DNA of 59,113 nucleotides from a virus (IMGVR_UViG_3300017971_000314:1-59113), one strand, 5' to 3'. Shown: positions 1 to 6,913, numbered from the stretch's first letter. The notes: generated by a model from the sequence alone, not told the origin. Made by a program: numbers and translations.

Positions 1-423
1 AAGAAGCAGTTCATTTGTGAAGTGGAGTACATGCTGACCGAGAAGGTGCTGTATGGAGCGATGAACGAAGTTGCGGAAGTGGTCGCCATCGCGTTCAAGA
101 AGCCGCCTTTGCGGGGGGACAAGGTGGTGGTGCTCTACACGGTCAGAGCGGAGTCCGGCGGCAGGGAGTTCGTTGTTCGAGACTGCTCTCTCAAGCCGTT
201 CCCCGACCTCTACGTCAATGACATCATCGTCTACAATGATGTGGGCAGGACGGACCTCGCGACTGTGACGCGGTTTGAGAAGGGGAAGAGCCACTTTACC
301 GCATTGGTGCTCTGGAGTACGAGTGTCGAGCCAGGAACGCTCTTTGATATGGCAGTGTCGAGCAAGTACTTCACCGTGATTCGGTCGCTGGAGTATTCAC
401 CGGAAGACCTCTACAGCGATTGA
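1..423 (+). CDS. Hypothetical protein, 5' end probably outside the window
   Basis: The reading frame is open from base 1. The first in-window starts (GTG 22, ATG 31) have no ribosome binding site, so the gene probably begins upstream. The visible part is about 140 residues, soluble, with alternating strand-like stretches and an acidic C-terminus (YSPEDLYSD). There is no membrane segment and no motif I recognise. Codon use matches the genes that follow. No function is assigned. Confidence 0.6.
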   Translation, partial: KKQFICEVEYMLTEKVLYGAMNEVAEVVAIAFKKPPLRGDKVVVLYTVRAESGGREFVVRDCSLKPFPDLYVNDIIVYNDVGRTDLATVTRFEKGKSHFTALVLWSTSVEPGTLFDMAVSSKYFTVIRSLEYSPEDLYSD

Positions 424-497
424 TAGGACAATAACTCCGGATGGCGATAGTTTACGGTGACGGACAGGAACCGGTGGTTTGCTGAAGGAAAGGGGTA

Positions 498-779
498 ATG
501 AGGAAGCATACGGTTGTGTGTGACAGGTGTGGCAAGGAGGAGGAGTTGGTTGACCACTTCCTCCCCGATGCCCAGTTCGGTCCGAAGCACGATTACTCGC
601 TGCCGAAAGACTTTGTGGAGTTGCGAACCCGTGCCGGAGCGAGCAAGGACTTGTGTGGCGTGTGTCAGGTCGTACTGTCACAAATGGAAGCGAGGTTTTG
701 GAACAGGAGTGAAGAGGATGCCTCTGTACGAAGTGGCGATTCTGGAGCAGCCGACGAAGAAGAAGAGGGAAGAGGGTGA
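498..779 (+). CDS. Small zinc-ribbon protein
   Basis: A 93-residue protein starting at ATG 498 after an AAAGGGG ribosome binding site. CDRCG near residue 9 and CGVC near residue 53 form two CxxC pairs, suggesting a zinc ribbon. It resembles the product of 2650-2967: both have CDRCG at the start, a second CxxC, and an ARFW or KHFW motif shortly after it. The last 20 residues overlap the start of the 718 gene and are low-complexity acidic, so the true domain may end near residue 73. The biochemical role is unknown. Confidence 0.65.
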   Translation: MRKHTVVCDRCGKEEELVDHFLPDAQFGPKHDYSLPKDFVELRTRAGASKDLCGVCQVVLSQMEARFWNRSEEDASVRSGDSGAADEEEEGRG

Positions 780-921
780 GACCGAGAAGTTGGTGCTCGA
801 TCCTGTTGCCGTGGTCGCAACGGATGACAAGTCCGCTGCCATCGCTGCGGTGATGGACAATCCGGACCTGAAGGTCAAGAAGGAGAGGATGGTCGTTCTC
901 GTTCGCCCTTTTGCTTCGTAG
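718..921 (+). CDS. Conserved small phage protein (MPLYEVAIL type)
   Basis: A 67-residue protein starting at ATG 718 (GAAGAGG upstream) and ending LVRPFAS. The pattern of an N-terminal YEVAIL strand, a Lys/Glu-rich turn, DPVAVVA, then DKSAAIAAV and a final LVRPFA matches, from memory, a family of tiny uncharacterised proteins seen in many tailed phages. The function is unknown. The gene overlaps the previous one by 62 nt. A slippery CCCTTTT lies at codons 64-65, just before the stop; see the next entry. Confidence 0.7.
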   Translation: MPLYEVAILEQPTKKKREEGETEKLVLDPVAVVATDDKSAAIAAVMDNPDLKVKKERMVVLVRPFAS

Positions 922-1160
922 CTTCAGACGAAGACGAGTTCCTGGACGAGGATGAGGAGGAGGAGTACGAAGAACCCTCCTACTACAGGAACAAGCCGCT
1001 GAAGCGGCGTCGTATGCTGAGTCCTCCTGACATGACGCGCCAGTTGCGAGAGGTGATGCACGGCCAGCAGGAGGCGTTGCAGGATGCGGGGTGGGTGGTG
1101 ACAAGTGCTCCATCGACCTCATCTGTCATGTTCTCGGCCAGCGACCTCGGCTATCACTAA
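718..1160 (+). CDS. Possible -1 frameshift extension of the 718 gene
   Basis: At 906-912 the heptamer C CCT TTT is in exact X XXY YYZ phase with the 718 frame, three codons before its stop. Slipping back one base gives an 82-codon extension to the stop at 1158-1160. It has a very acidic stretch (DEDEFLDEDEEEEYEEP) followed by a basic, helical tail. This extension frame has no ATG, GTG or TTG between its upstream stop and an ATG at 1014 that lacks a ribosome binding site, so the acidic part can only be made by frameshifting. A 6-bp hairpin (CTTCGT/ACGAAG, 914-933) follows, but only 1 nt from the slip site, closer than usual. A sequencing indel would look the same. Confidence 0.4.
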
Positions 1161-1198
1161 GCTGGAGAGAACGCGAGGCAGAGGCAAGGGAAGCCTTA

Positions 1199-1318
1199 CG
1201 AGACGTAGCTCAAGAGTGCAGCCGAGAATGCGCCAGGATAGAGCGTGTTTGCGAGTTGCCAGTCCTTTCCCAACTGGCCGATGCAGCAAGGTGCAGGTTC
1301 GAATCCTGCCGTCTCAGC
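1199..1318 (+). tRNA. tRNA-like remnant or unusual tRNA
   Basis: The 3' part is convincing: a T-arm GCAGG-TTCGAAT-CCTGC (about 1292-1308) followed by CGTCTC, which pairs with GAGACG at 1200-1205 and is followed there by TAGCTC as in a tRNA 5' half. The distance between the acceptor halves is about 118 nt, too long for a normal tRNA. The D-stem only closes (GCTC at 1208 with GAGC at 1240) if about 23 nt are looped out, and no clean anticodon arm follows. It may be a degraded tRNA, a tRNA with insertions, or another structured RNA. No anticodon is assigned. Confidence 0.3.
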
Positions 1319-1344
1319 CTCGCTCTTATGTGGAGGAGGAGAGT

Positions 1345-1581
1345 ATGAAAGCGACGAAGGAGGAGTTGTGGGAGGCGTTGGAGTCCGTCTTCCAGTACAT
1401 GAGGAGGTCCGCAACCGACATGCAGTTTGCCTGCGATGTTCACGACGGCCCCACCGACTATCCTCGCCTGATACGAGAACGCATCGACCGCGAATGGAAG
1501 TTCACGCCTCCGTGCTTTATCGGCAGGAGGCGAACCCCTGACAAGGAGGTAGCTGATGGCTCGGTTCACATGGACACCTGA
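1345..1581 (+). CDS. Small hypothetical protein
   Basis: A 78-residue protein starting at ATG 1345 after a strong GGAGGAGGAG site. The N-terminal half is predicted helical (KEELWEALESVFQYMRR) and the C-terminal half is mixed. It overlaps the next gene by 26 nt, typical of this operon. No family is recognised. Confidence 0.6.
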   Translation: MKATKEELWEALESVFQYMRRSATDMQFACDVHDGPTDYPRLIRERIDREWKFTPPCFIGRRRTPDKEVADGSVHMDT

Positions 1582-1948
1582 TCCTCTGTACAAAGGCCGA
1601 TGGACGGCGACACAGGAAAGCATTGACGAGGCATCCGGCGCGCACGACGACCGCAAAGACCCTGCCGCTCAAGGTTGGCTGCTGCACATCATCGACCGTG
1701 GAGAGAACCTGTTCATGTTCACAGCCACTCGGACCGAATTGGCTGTCCCGTCTGAGAAGCCTCATTGGTGGAGTCCGTCCTGTTCGCTCAAGGATGTTCG
1801 TTCGCTGCTCATCAATGGCTTTGAGCAGTGCGCGAAGGAGTGCGAGAGGTGGTTCTTTGACTCCGTCCTGGGGTACGATACCTGCATCAGCCTTGATGCT
1901 GATACGGACGACGAGCAGGGTCTGACCGAGTTGGACCTGGATGAGTAG
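1556..1948 (+). CDS. Hypothetical protein
   Basis: A 130-residue protein starting at ATG 1556 after AAGGAGG. It is tryptophan-rich at the start (FTWTPDPLYKGRW) and strongly acidic at the end (DADTDDEQGLTELDLDE). There is no membrane segment or metal-binding motif. It lies in the left operon of small genes. The function is unknown. Confidence 0.65.
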   Translation: MARFTWTPDPLYKGRWTATQESIDEASGAHDDRKDPAAQGWLLHIIDRGENLFMFTATRTELAVPSEKPHWWSPSCSLKDVRSLLINGFEQCAKECERWFFDSVLGYDTCISLDADTDDEQGLTELDLDE

Positions 1949-1962
1949 GCTGAGGTGCAGAG

Positions 1963-2319
1963 ATGGTAAGTCAGGACGACCATGGTATGAACAAGGAGAG
2001 CACTTCCAATCTGGGGACGACGGACCAAATCACGATGCAGGACTTGGTGAAGGTGCTTGAGTCGCTTCCGCCTGCTGCTCCTCGTAAAGCGTACCCCGTC
2101 GAGCTTGGTTCTGAAGAGCACAAGTTCTTGGAGCAGGAGTGCAAGCCGGATTACCGCCTCCCCAACCATTCGTGCTACGTCTTCGGAGCTATCGTCGTAC
2201 AGCTTGTGGAAATCGGTGTCCACATGGCACAACGCACATTCACAGCCCGACGACTGGAGTGGAGTTTCTGGATGATGAGGTATGAAGCATGGCAGGCAAA
2301 GCACTCGTCGCAACACTGA
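1963..2319 (+). CDS. Hypothetical protein
   Basis: A 118-residue protein, start ATG 1963 with GAGGTG upstream; ATG 1987 is an alternative. It has an acidic and polar N-terminus, then PPAAPRKAYP, then a helical C-terminal half ending in histidines. No family is recognised. It overlaps the small membrane protein gene at 2289. Confidence 0.6.
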   Translation: MVSQDDHGMNKESTSNLGTTDQITMQDLVKVLESLPPAAPRKAYPVELGSEEHKFLEQECKPDYRLPNHSCYVFGAIVVQLVEIGVHMAQRTFTARRLEWSFWMMRYEAWQAKHSSQH

Positions 2320-2426
2320 AGCTCCTCCTCTATATCCCCTACCTCCTTATCGGAGGCTGCATCTGGTTGGTAGCCGTGTTCGTTAGCCTCTTGGCCCGGC
2401 AGTGGATGGAGTTCTATGATGAATAG
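2289..2426 (+). CDS. Small single-pass membrane protein
   Basis: A 45-residue protein starting at ATG 2289. Residues about 8-34 form one hydrophobic segment (LKLLLYIPYLLIGGCIWLVA and onward) with a Lys before it and an acidic end (EFYDE), consistent with one inner-membrane helix. It is embedded between overlapping neighbours (30 nt with the preceding gene, 11 nt with the next). No function is known; a holin-like or superinfection role is possible but unsupported. Confidence 0.55.
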   Translation: MAGKALVATLKLLLYIPYLLIGGCIWLVAVFVSLLARQWMEFYDE

Positions 2427-2637
2427 GCCGGAAATCAACGTTGTGAAGCAGGAGTTGAGTTCTGCTTGTACTATGCTTCACAACTGTGCCCAGGCCGTCT
2501 ACGAGCACGCATTGATGGAGGACATGCACATTGATAACGTCAAGGTGGGGGTTATCTCCGGAAGAATCTCAGCAGCAGAGGATGCCGCTGCTGAGGCTCT
2601 TCGGTGGATGGACAACTTGAAGCCGGACGAGTTTTGA
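2416..2637 (+). CDS. Small helical hypothetical protein
   Basis: A 73-residue protein starting at ATG 2416 (or ATG 2419). The sequence looks like two amphipathic helices joined by a short strand region (VKVGVISGRI) and ends LKPDEF. It overlaps the upstream small membrane protein by 11 nt, so the two are probably translated together. No family is recognised. Confidence 0.6.
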   Translation: MMNRPEINVVKQELSSACTMLHNCAQAVYEHALMEDMHIDNVKVGVISGRISAAEDAAAEALRWMDNLKPDEF

Positions 2638-2649
2638 GGAGAGCAGGCC

Positions 2650-2967
2650 ATGTACGCTCATATCGTCATCTGTGACAGGTGCGGAGCGTGGGAGCAGATG
2701 GATTACAGAGCGCCTGTCGGTGCAGGAGGCCAAGGCCAGAGAGAGCACGTACCTCCTCTTGGGTGGGGCGTCACGACCGGAGGCCATAATGTTTGTCCTC
2801 CGTGCAGAGAGGAGTATGAGCAGATTACGAAGCACTTCTGGTCGCACGCCGTCCTTCACCCTCTCTCAGACGACGGTCCTCCGTATGGCAAGGACGTAGG
2901 TGCCGCGAAGCGCTCCAGAGATAATGCGGCCAAGGCATGCGCGAGGAGGCTGAGGGAGGAGCCATGA
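2650..2967 (+). CDS. Zinc-ribbon protein, paralogue of the 498 gene product
   Basis: A 105-residue protein. Start ATG 2650 follows GAGGAGAG. CDRCG at residues 9-13 and CPPC in the middle form a zinc ribbon, followed by a helical EEYEQITKHFW segment that matches the 498 gene product. The C-terminus is basic (KACARRLREEP). The stop overlaps the next start as ATGA. Function unknown; the two paralogues suggest a local duplication. Confidence 0.65.
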   Translation: MYAHIVICDRCGAWEQMDYRAPVGAGGQGQREHVPPLGWGVTTGGHNVCPPCREEYEQITKHFWSHAVLHPLSDDGPPYGKDVGAAKRSRDNAAKACARRLREEP

Positions 2968-3224
2968 GTCCGCAAGACGTGTTTAACCTGGCTCTGGCAG
3001 CGCTCTGCATCTGGCTCGGCTTCGTCCTGAGCGAGTACGGACATTGGAGAGAGAGCAAGCGCAAGATTCGCGGAAAGCTCAGCGTAGTGGTGGACGACCC
3101 CTACATCGGTGTCATCATTCTCGTGGATGATATGCCGGTGTGGACTTCCAGTAGCCAGTGCGAGCGGCACGAGACGAGGCTGATGGTGGAGTTCGACCTT
3201 GAGGAAGTGTTGGAGGAGCCATGA
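2964..3224 (+). CDS. Small membrane-anchored protein
   Basis: An 86-residue protein. ATG 2964 is chosen because AGGGAGGAG lies just upstream and it forms an ATGA overlap with the preceding gene. Residues about 7-25 (FNLALAALCIWLGFVLSEYG) form one transmembrane helix, followed by a basic patch (RESKRKIRGK) and a soluble, acidic C-terminal half. By the positive-inside rule the C-terminal part would be cytoplasmic. No family is recognised. Confidence 0.6.
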   Translation: MSPQDVFNLALAALCIWLGFVLSEYGHWRESKRKIRGKLSVVVDDPYIGVIILVDDMPVWTSSSQCERHETRLMVEFDLEEVLEEP

Positions 3225-4663
3225 GTACAGGCGACCTGAAGAATGCTGTGCAGTTGGAGTTTCTGCTGGAGAAAGTGTCGGGCTACTCAGCAGTAGGGGT
3301 GCTGTTTCGTCACCTCATCGCTGCCAACCTCGCGCTCGACCTCCGTCTTGGTGAGGTGGAAGGCCTGCTCCAGCGTCACATTGACCACGGTGAGGACCAG
3401 AGCTTCGATGTGAAGGAGGAAGTGGAGAAGGGGATGGAGCAGTATACCTGTGGTCGCGGTCCGGAACCTGCTCGACCGGAACACGAACCATTTGCCCCCG
3501 GCACTCTCGTCGTCTGGCATCCGGACGCAGGCGAGCACAAAGGCGTAATAGCCGTCCTGAAGGTGGAGCCGCACGTTGCCCTGTCTCCAACCTACACCCA
3601 TGCTTCAGTCCTGTGGTCGAACGTGATACTACTTGACCATGAGGGGATGAAACTGGACCGTGGTGTATGGTGGCCGCGAGGAGAGTACGACCACTGGTTC
3701 ACAGTCATCTCCACGGAGCACGCCATTCCTTCATGTCACGAATGCGGCATCCTCATGGTGGGGGGTTCGATTGGTTGGATTCACGTTGAGGATACGTGGA
3801 CTTGCCTCAAGTGTCGACACCTCTGTCCTACCTGCGCTACGACGATGGAGCGAGGACCAGAAGATACGCAGCACGTTATCTACTGGTGTCCTGAGTGCAA
3901 GAAGACGGTGTGGGAGGAGAAGAGGGGACACACCTGTCCTGACTGCGGCAGGCTCCTGGACGCTTTTGGACTGTGCGAGGACTGCATTAGAGCGAAGGAG
4001 GAGGAGAAAATGGCGCAGGAGAAAACGGCGAAGGCGGAAGCCGACCTCCACACCCCAGGCCAGGCGCGGACCTGGCGTGACCTGGGAAGAAACCGTCAAA
4101 TGCGGGGGTTGCTGAAGCGGGCGAGCGATGGCATAGCGGCACAGGGGCACGAGTCCGCAGGGAAGCCCGTGCGCGACCACGATGTAGACGACTACTACCC
4201 GCCGGGCCCCTGTGTTCCACCTGACGACACCCGCACCCTTGAGGCCGACTTCCATGCGCGCGTCTGCGAGGCGCTGGGGATTGAGGTGGAGCCGGGGACG
4301 CTGGTGGAGTGCATCAAATGCGGCGCCGTGAGGACAGCGCCCGACTGGGTGCAGGCGGACCCAGAGGACGACCTGCAATGCGACGAATGCGGGACCATTC
4401 ATCGAGCCTGCCGCTGGCGCCACCACCTGACCATCGACCGGGTGCTGGAGGCGCTGGAGAAACAAGTGCCGAGTGCCAAGGTTCTTGTTCAACGAGTGCC
4501 CACGGTTAAGGCGGAAGAACGCTCGTACATGGGCTACTACCGTGGTGCGATCGAGACAGCCGCCACCCCCCTCGAAGCCCTCTGCCGTGCGGTGCTGGCG
4601 TGGTCCTGCTCCGCCAAGGCTACGCAGGATGAAAAGGAGGCGAGCGATGAGAACGAGGAGTGA
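3221..4663 (+). CDS. Large multi-zinc-ribbon protein of unknown function
   Basis: A 480-residue protein, start ATG 3221 (GAGGAGCC upstream), ATGA overlap with the preceding gene. It has a helical N-terminal domain (1-80), a strand-rich middle (85-165), then successive CxxC pairs at about residues 169-250 (CHEC, CLKC, CPTC, CPEC, CPDC, CEDC), suggesting at least three stacked zinc ribbons. A second CxxC pair set (CIKC, CDEC) is near residues 360-395. A Lys/Glu linker separates the two parts. Such repeated ribbons usually bind nucleic acid or protein, but no catalytic motif is visible. Confidence 0.65.
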   Translation: MSTGDLKNAVQLEFLLEKVSGYSAVGVLFRHLIAANLALDLRLGEVEGLLQRHIDHGEDQSFDVKEEVEKGMEQYTCGRGPEPARPEHEPFAPGTLVVWHPDAGEHKGVIAVLKVEPHVALSPTYTHASVLWSNVILLDHEGMKLDRGVWWPRGEYDHWFTVISTEHAIPSCHECGILMVGGSIGWIHVEDTWTCLKCRHLCPTCATTMERGPEDTQHVIYWCPECKKTVWEEKRGHTCPDCGRLLDAFGLCEDCIRAKEEEKMAQEKTAKAEADLHTPGQARTWRDLGRNRQMRGLLKRASDGIAAQGHESAGKPVRDHDVDDYYPPGPCVPPDDTRTLEADFHARVCEALGIEVEPGTLVECIKCGAVRTAPDWVQADPEDDLQCDECGTIHRACRWRHHLTIDRVLEALEKQVPSAKVLVQRVPTVKAEERSYMGYYRGAIETAATPLEALCRAVLAWSCSAKATQDEKEASDENEE

Positions 4664-4844
4664 GTATGGGGTCGGAGTCCGCGTCACAGGCAAGCGGTGG
4701 TATATGCCTCGGCGGGTCTACGGTTGCATCCTTGCGCGCATGGGACGCCAGCGGTGGGCAGTACGAGGCGGTTTTGGCCTGGAGACATTCCACGAAGCCA
4801 CGTTGCATCGCGTGGCACGGGCGAAGGAGGAAGGCAAGCGATGA
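4647..4844 (+). CDS. Small basic hypothetical protein
   Basis: A 65-residue basic protein starting at ATG 4647 after AAAAGGAGG. It is rich in Arg and aromatic residues (GKRWYMPRRVYGC) and ends RAKEEGKR. It overlaps the preceding gene by 17 nt and the next as ATGA. No motif is recognised. Confidence 0.55.
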   Translation: MRTRSEYGVGVRVTGKRWYMPRRVYGCILARMGRQRWAVRGGFGLETFHEATLHRVARAKEEGKR

Positions 4845-5167
4845 GTGACATGACGCTGGATGATGCAATCCGAATCTGCCGTGAGATATCCTACGATTTG
4901 CTGGACACCGACAACCGGTCCATGCACGCTCTTGACATGGTGAAAGCCGCTGCCAGCCGCGCTCAGGAGTACGAGCGGAAGCTCGGCGTCGGGCCGGAGG
5001 AGATTGTGGCGGCGGGGCAGATGGTCATGACGGAGCATGATGTTCTGGGGGCGTACTTCATGCTGCAGGATATCGCAGGTCGTTTCGTCGTGCCTTGCCG
5101 CATCGCCGTGCTGGAGGACCCTGCTTCGCACGAGGCTACGCAGGACCGAAAGGAGGACAAGCCATGA
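4841..5167 (+). CDS. Hypothetical protein
   Basis: A 108-residue protein, start ATG 4841 with GGAGGAAGGC upstream and an ATGA overlap. It is largely helical (DDAIRICREISYDLLD), followed by a second helical block and a polar C-terminus. No signal peptide or metal motif is seen. It may be co-translated with the downstream lipoprotein phosphatase. No family is recognised. Confidence 0.6.
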   Translation: MSDMTLDDAIRICREISYDLLDTDNRSMHALDMVKAAASRAQEYERKLGVGPEEIVAAGQMVMTEHDVLGAYFMLQDIAGRFVVPCRIAVLEDPASHEATQDRKEDKP

Positions 5168-5679
5168 GGCTCCAGCGGAGATATCGTGTGGCACTGCTCG
5201 TGGCGCTGCTTGTGGTGGGGTGCACGAACCTGCATCAAGTGGACGAATGGATGTGGCGCAGTGCTCAGCCGGAATCGGACTGGCTGTACGACTTCCTCTA
5301 CGACCATGACGTGGACGTGATTCTGAACGCTCGCGGATCTCACCCCGGCCAGAAGGAGTACGACCTGGAGGTGGCGACCGCTGGTGTGTTCGGAACGGAG
5401 GTGGTGGGAGTGCCGCTGAGCGCTGGACGCAGGCCGACCGATGCCGAAGTTGAGGAAGTGTTGGAGGTGCTCAGGCTCCACGATGAGGACACGATGCTGG
5501 TGCATTGTCGCAGTGGCTCCGACCGGACTGGCATGGTCATCTTCCTGTACCTGTACGAGATAAGGGGGTGGCCGAAGGCAGCGGCTCGGAAGGAAGCTCT
5601 GTCGTGGAAGTACGGTCACATTCCGCTGCTGTCGCCATCGACCGGAGCGTTGGATGAGTGGGCTGAGGAGTACGAGTGA
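5164..5679 (+). CDS. Lipoprotein dual-specificity/tyrosine phosphatase-like protein
   Basis: A 171-residue protein, start ATG 5164 after AAAGGAGG. Residues 1-20 form a lipoprotein signal peptide: basic start, hydrophobic core, lipobox LVVGC with Cys20. The rest resembles the Siw14/DUF442 branch of protein tyrosine phosphatases: WRSAQP (31-36), a DVILNARG strand (51-58) and the P-loop HCRSGSDRTG with nucleophile Cys115 and Arg121 (CX5R). The likely reaction is hydrolysis of phosphotyrosine, phosphoserine/threonine or a small phosphoester. The lipidated Cys would place the enzyme on the periplasmic side or outer membrane of a Gram-negative cell. The target is unknown. Confidence 0.75.
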   Translation: MRLQRRYRVALLVALLVVGCTNLHQVDEWMWRSAQPESDWLYDFLYDHDVDVILNARGSHPGQKEYDLEVATAGVFGTEVVGVPLSAGRRPTDAEVEEVLEVLRLHDEDTMLVHCRSGSDRTGMVIFLYLYEIRGWPKAAARKEALSWKYGHIPLLSPSTGALDEWAEEYE

Positions 5680-5888
5680 TGAATGTCTACATGGTCGTGT
5701 CGGATTATCCGGACGAAGGTACTGTCAAAGGTATCTTCTTCAATGAGCGGGAGGCGCAGCAGATGGTCGAGTCCATCGAGCCTGTCGGAGTCGTGGTTCT
5801 GCGCTTCTCCGTGCAGATGCGCCTGGACAGTCTGGTGTACCCTGGTCCTCACCTTCAGAGGCATAGCGGTGAAACGTCGTCGGATTGA
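5676..5888 (+). CDS. Small hypothetical protein
   Basis: A 70-residue protein, start ATG 5676 (or 5679) overlapping the phosphatase stop as ATGA. YMVVSDYPDEGTVKGIFFNE looks like a two-stranded hairpin, then a helix (EREAQQMVESI). The fold may be a small alpha/beta domain. No function is recognised. Confidence 0.5.
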   Translation: MMNVYMVVSDYPDEGTVKGIFFNEREAQQMVESIEPVGVVVLRFSVQMRLDSLVYPGPHLQRHSGETSSD

Positions 5889-6072
5889 CCGGATGCGTGA
5901 CTGCTGCTGTTGCGTGTGCTTGAGGTGGGAGAAGCATGACCGGTTGGTGCCGGTCAAGGCCGTGCCGACACCAGCAGGCCTGCTCTCCTACGCTCACCCC
6001 TCCTGCGCCTCACGCGCGAAGGATTGGAGCGTGGTCAGGATTCCTGTGCACAGTAAGCCGCCATCACCATAG
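5869..6072 (+). CDS. Small Cys-cluster protein
   Basis: A 67-residue protein, start GTG 5869; ATG 5893 is an alternative. It begins basic (KRRRIDRMR), then has four consecutive cysteines plus one more (CCCCVC), then a second part with CAS and KDWSVVRIP. The spacing CVC...HPSC could hold one metal. It overlaps the preceding gene by 20 nt. The function is unknown. Confidence 0.4.
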   Translation: MKRRRIDRMRDCCCCVCLRWEKHDRLVPVKAVPTPAGLLSYAHPSCASRAKDWSVVRIPVHSKPPSP

Positions 6073-6122
6073 TACATTGGAGCATCGAGGACGCTCTGGT
6101 ATGGACGCTGGAGCGGGGTTGG

Positions 6123-6254
6123 TTGAGGCCGACCGGCAGACTCGACCGGAAGGCCGGAGACAGAGAGGCTCAAGCTGTACGAGGCAAGGAGCGGGCGAGT
6201 AAGAGCGTGGCGGTATCGGAACCGGAATGCAACTACTCATGTGGCCTGCCGTGA
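6123..6254 (+). CDS. Possible small basic protein, start uncertain
   Basis: A frame open from about 6056 to TGA 6252-6254 reads as plausible protein (basic middle, ending CNYSCGLP) but has no ATG or GTG near its start. TTG 6123 with GGAGCGGGG upstream is the best candidate. The stop overlaps the next start as TGATG. The existence of this gene rests only on codon use and that overlap. Confidence 0.25.
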   Translation: MRPTGRLDRKAGDREAQAVRGKERASKSVAVSEPECNYSCGLP

Positions 6255-6370
6255 TGCAACAGGTCACCGTCTATGGGAAGGGCCTCGATGCGGTCGTATC
6301 CGTAAGGCGAGACTCCAAGCTGAGGCGAGAGCTTCATCTGCCGCGAGAAGAGGAGCATCGACGTGATTAA
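6254..6370 (+). CDS. Possible small charged protein
   Basis: A 38-residue protein starting at ATG 6254 in a TGATG overlap with the preceding frame and overlapping the next gene by 8 nt. It begins MQQVTVYGKGLDAVVSVRRD and ends in a charged helix (HLPREEEHRRD). No ribosome binding site of its own is clear, so translational coupling would be needed. No function is recognised. Confidence 0.35.
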   Translation: MQQVTVYGKGLDAVVSVRRDSKLRRELHLPREEEHRRD

Positions 6371-6527
6371 TCACGATTCGGACAGAACGCCTGAAGAGAG
6401 GGCGGCGAATAGGCGAAGAGCTGCTGCTCGTCGTGGAGCAAGAACGCGCCGAATCAACCGCGCTCGAAGAGCAGCGTTCGGAACAACTCCGGAGGAGAGG
6501 GCCAGGAGAAGGTTCCTGGTAATCTAA
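6363..6527 (+). CDS. Arginine-rich small protein, copy 1
   Basis: A 54-residue protein, start GTG 6363 after GAAGAGGAG. The start MINHDSDRTPEERAANRRR is closely matched by the product of 6573-6761 (MINHENRAREERGAAERRRR). Nearly a third of the residues are Arg. The composition fits a nucleic-acid-binding or DNA-condensing peptide, though ribosome-associated or regulatory roles are also possible. It lies just upstream of the terminase operon. Confidence 0.5.
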   Translation: MINHDSDRTPEERAANRRRAAARRGARTRRINRARRAAFGTTPEERARRRFLVI

Positions 6528-6572
6528 GTTGACTGGCGGACCTAATCCTGGTAGCCTGGAAGGAGCTTCCGA

Positions 6573-6761
6573 ATGATCAACCATGAGAACAGGGCTCGAG
6601 AAGAGCGCGGAGCCGCAGAGCGTCGGCGTCGAGCGAGGACCGTTGGTGGTCGTCGTCGTGCTCGTGCTGTGCTGAGGCGACTCGGCGAAGGTGAGCTGGC
6701 CGGATTTCCTGAAGGCCGCATCACAGGCCGTCGTCCGCGCCGGTACGTTCGTAACGTTTAA
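6573..6761 (+). CDS. Arginine-rich small protein, copy 2
   Basis: A 62-residue protein, start ATG 6573 after GGAAGGAGC. It is a paralogue of the 6363 gene product through the shared MINH(D/E)...EER.A..RRR start, then diverges (LGEGELAGFPEGRI) and ends RRPRRYVRNV. It is the last gene before the hairpin at 6837. Function unknown; nucleic acid binding is likely from composition. Confidence 0.55.
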   Translation: MINHENRAREERGAAERRRRARTVGGRRRARAVLRRLGEGELAGFPEGRITGRRPRRYVRNV

Positions 6762-6836
6762 TTGAAGCAGGGATCCACACGGCACAACCAGTGAAAAAGA
6801 CCGGTTCCGAGTAGTCCACGCTGCCACGCGACGACA

Positions 6837-6890
6837 CGAGAAGAGAGGTGGTGGGGAGGCTGCGAGCCTTCCTTCTGGCCTCTCTTCTCG
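6837..6890 (+). terminator. Long hairpin between left and late operons
   Basis: Perfect 12-bp inverted repeat: CGAGAAGAGAGG (6837-6848) and CCTCTCTTCTCG (6879-6890). An imperfect inner stem (GGGGAGGCT-GCG-AGCCTTCC, 6853-6872) sits in the loop. There is no clear run of T after it, so it may be a Rho-type or processing structure rather than a classical terminator. It separates the left-arm genes from the promoter at 6914. Confidence 0.55.
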
Positions 6891-6913
6891 TCTCTTCCTG
6901 CCTTGACACCATC

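Noticed and set aside
1014-1160. Separate 48-residue gene from ATG 1014
   Set aside because: No ribosome binding site, and the acidic coding-like sequence before it would be unexplained; frameshift from 718 fits better, though not proven.
1196-1414. Minus-strand frame over the tRNA-like element
   Set aside because: Its product contains the AGFEPAP-type string known from antisense reading of tRNA T-arms, so it is an artefact that instead supports the tRNA-like call.
3731-4693. 320-codon open frame on the minus strand
   Set aside because: Opposite the zinc-ribbon gene, with no start signal; all other convincing genes are on the plus strand.
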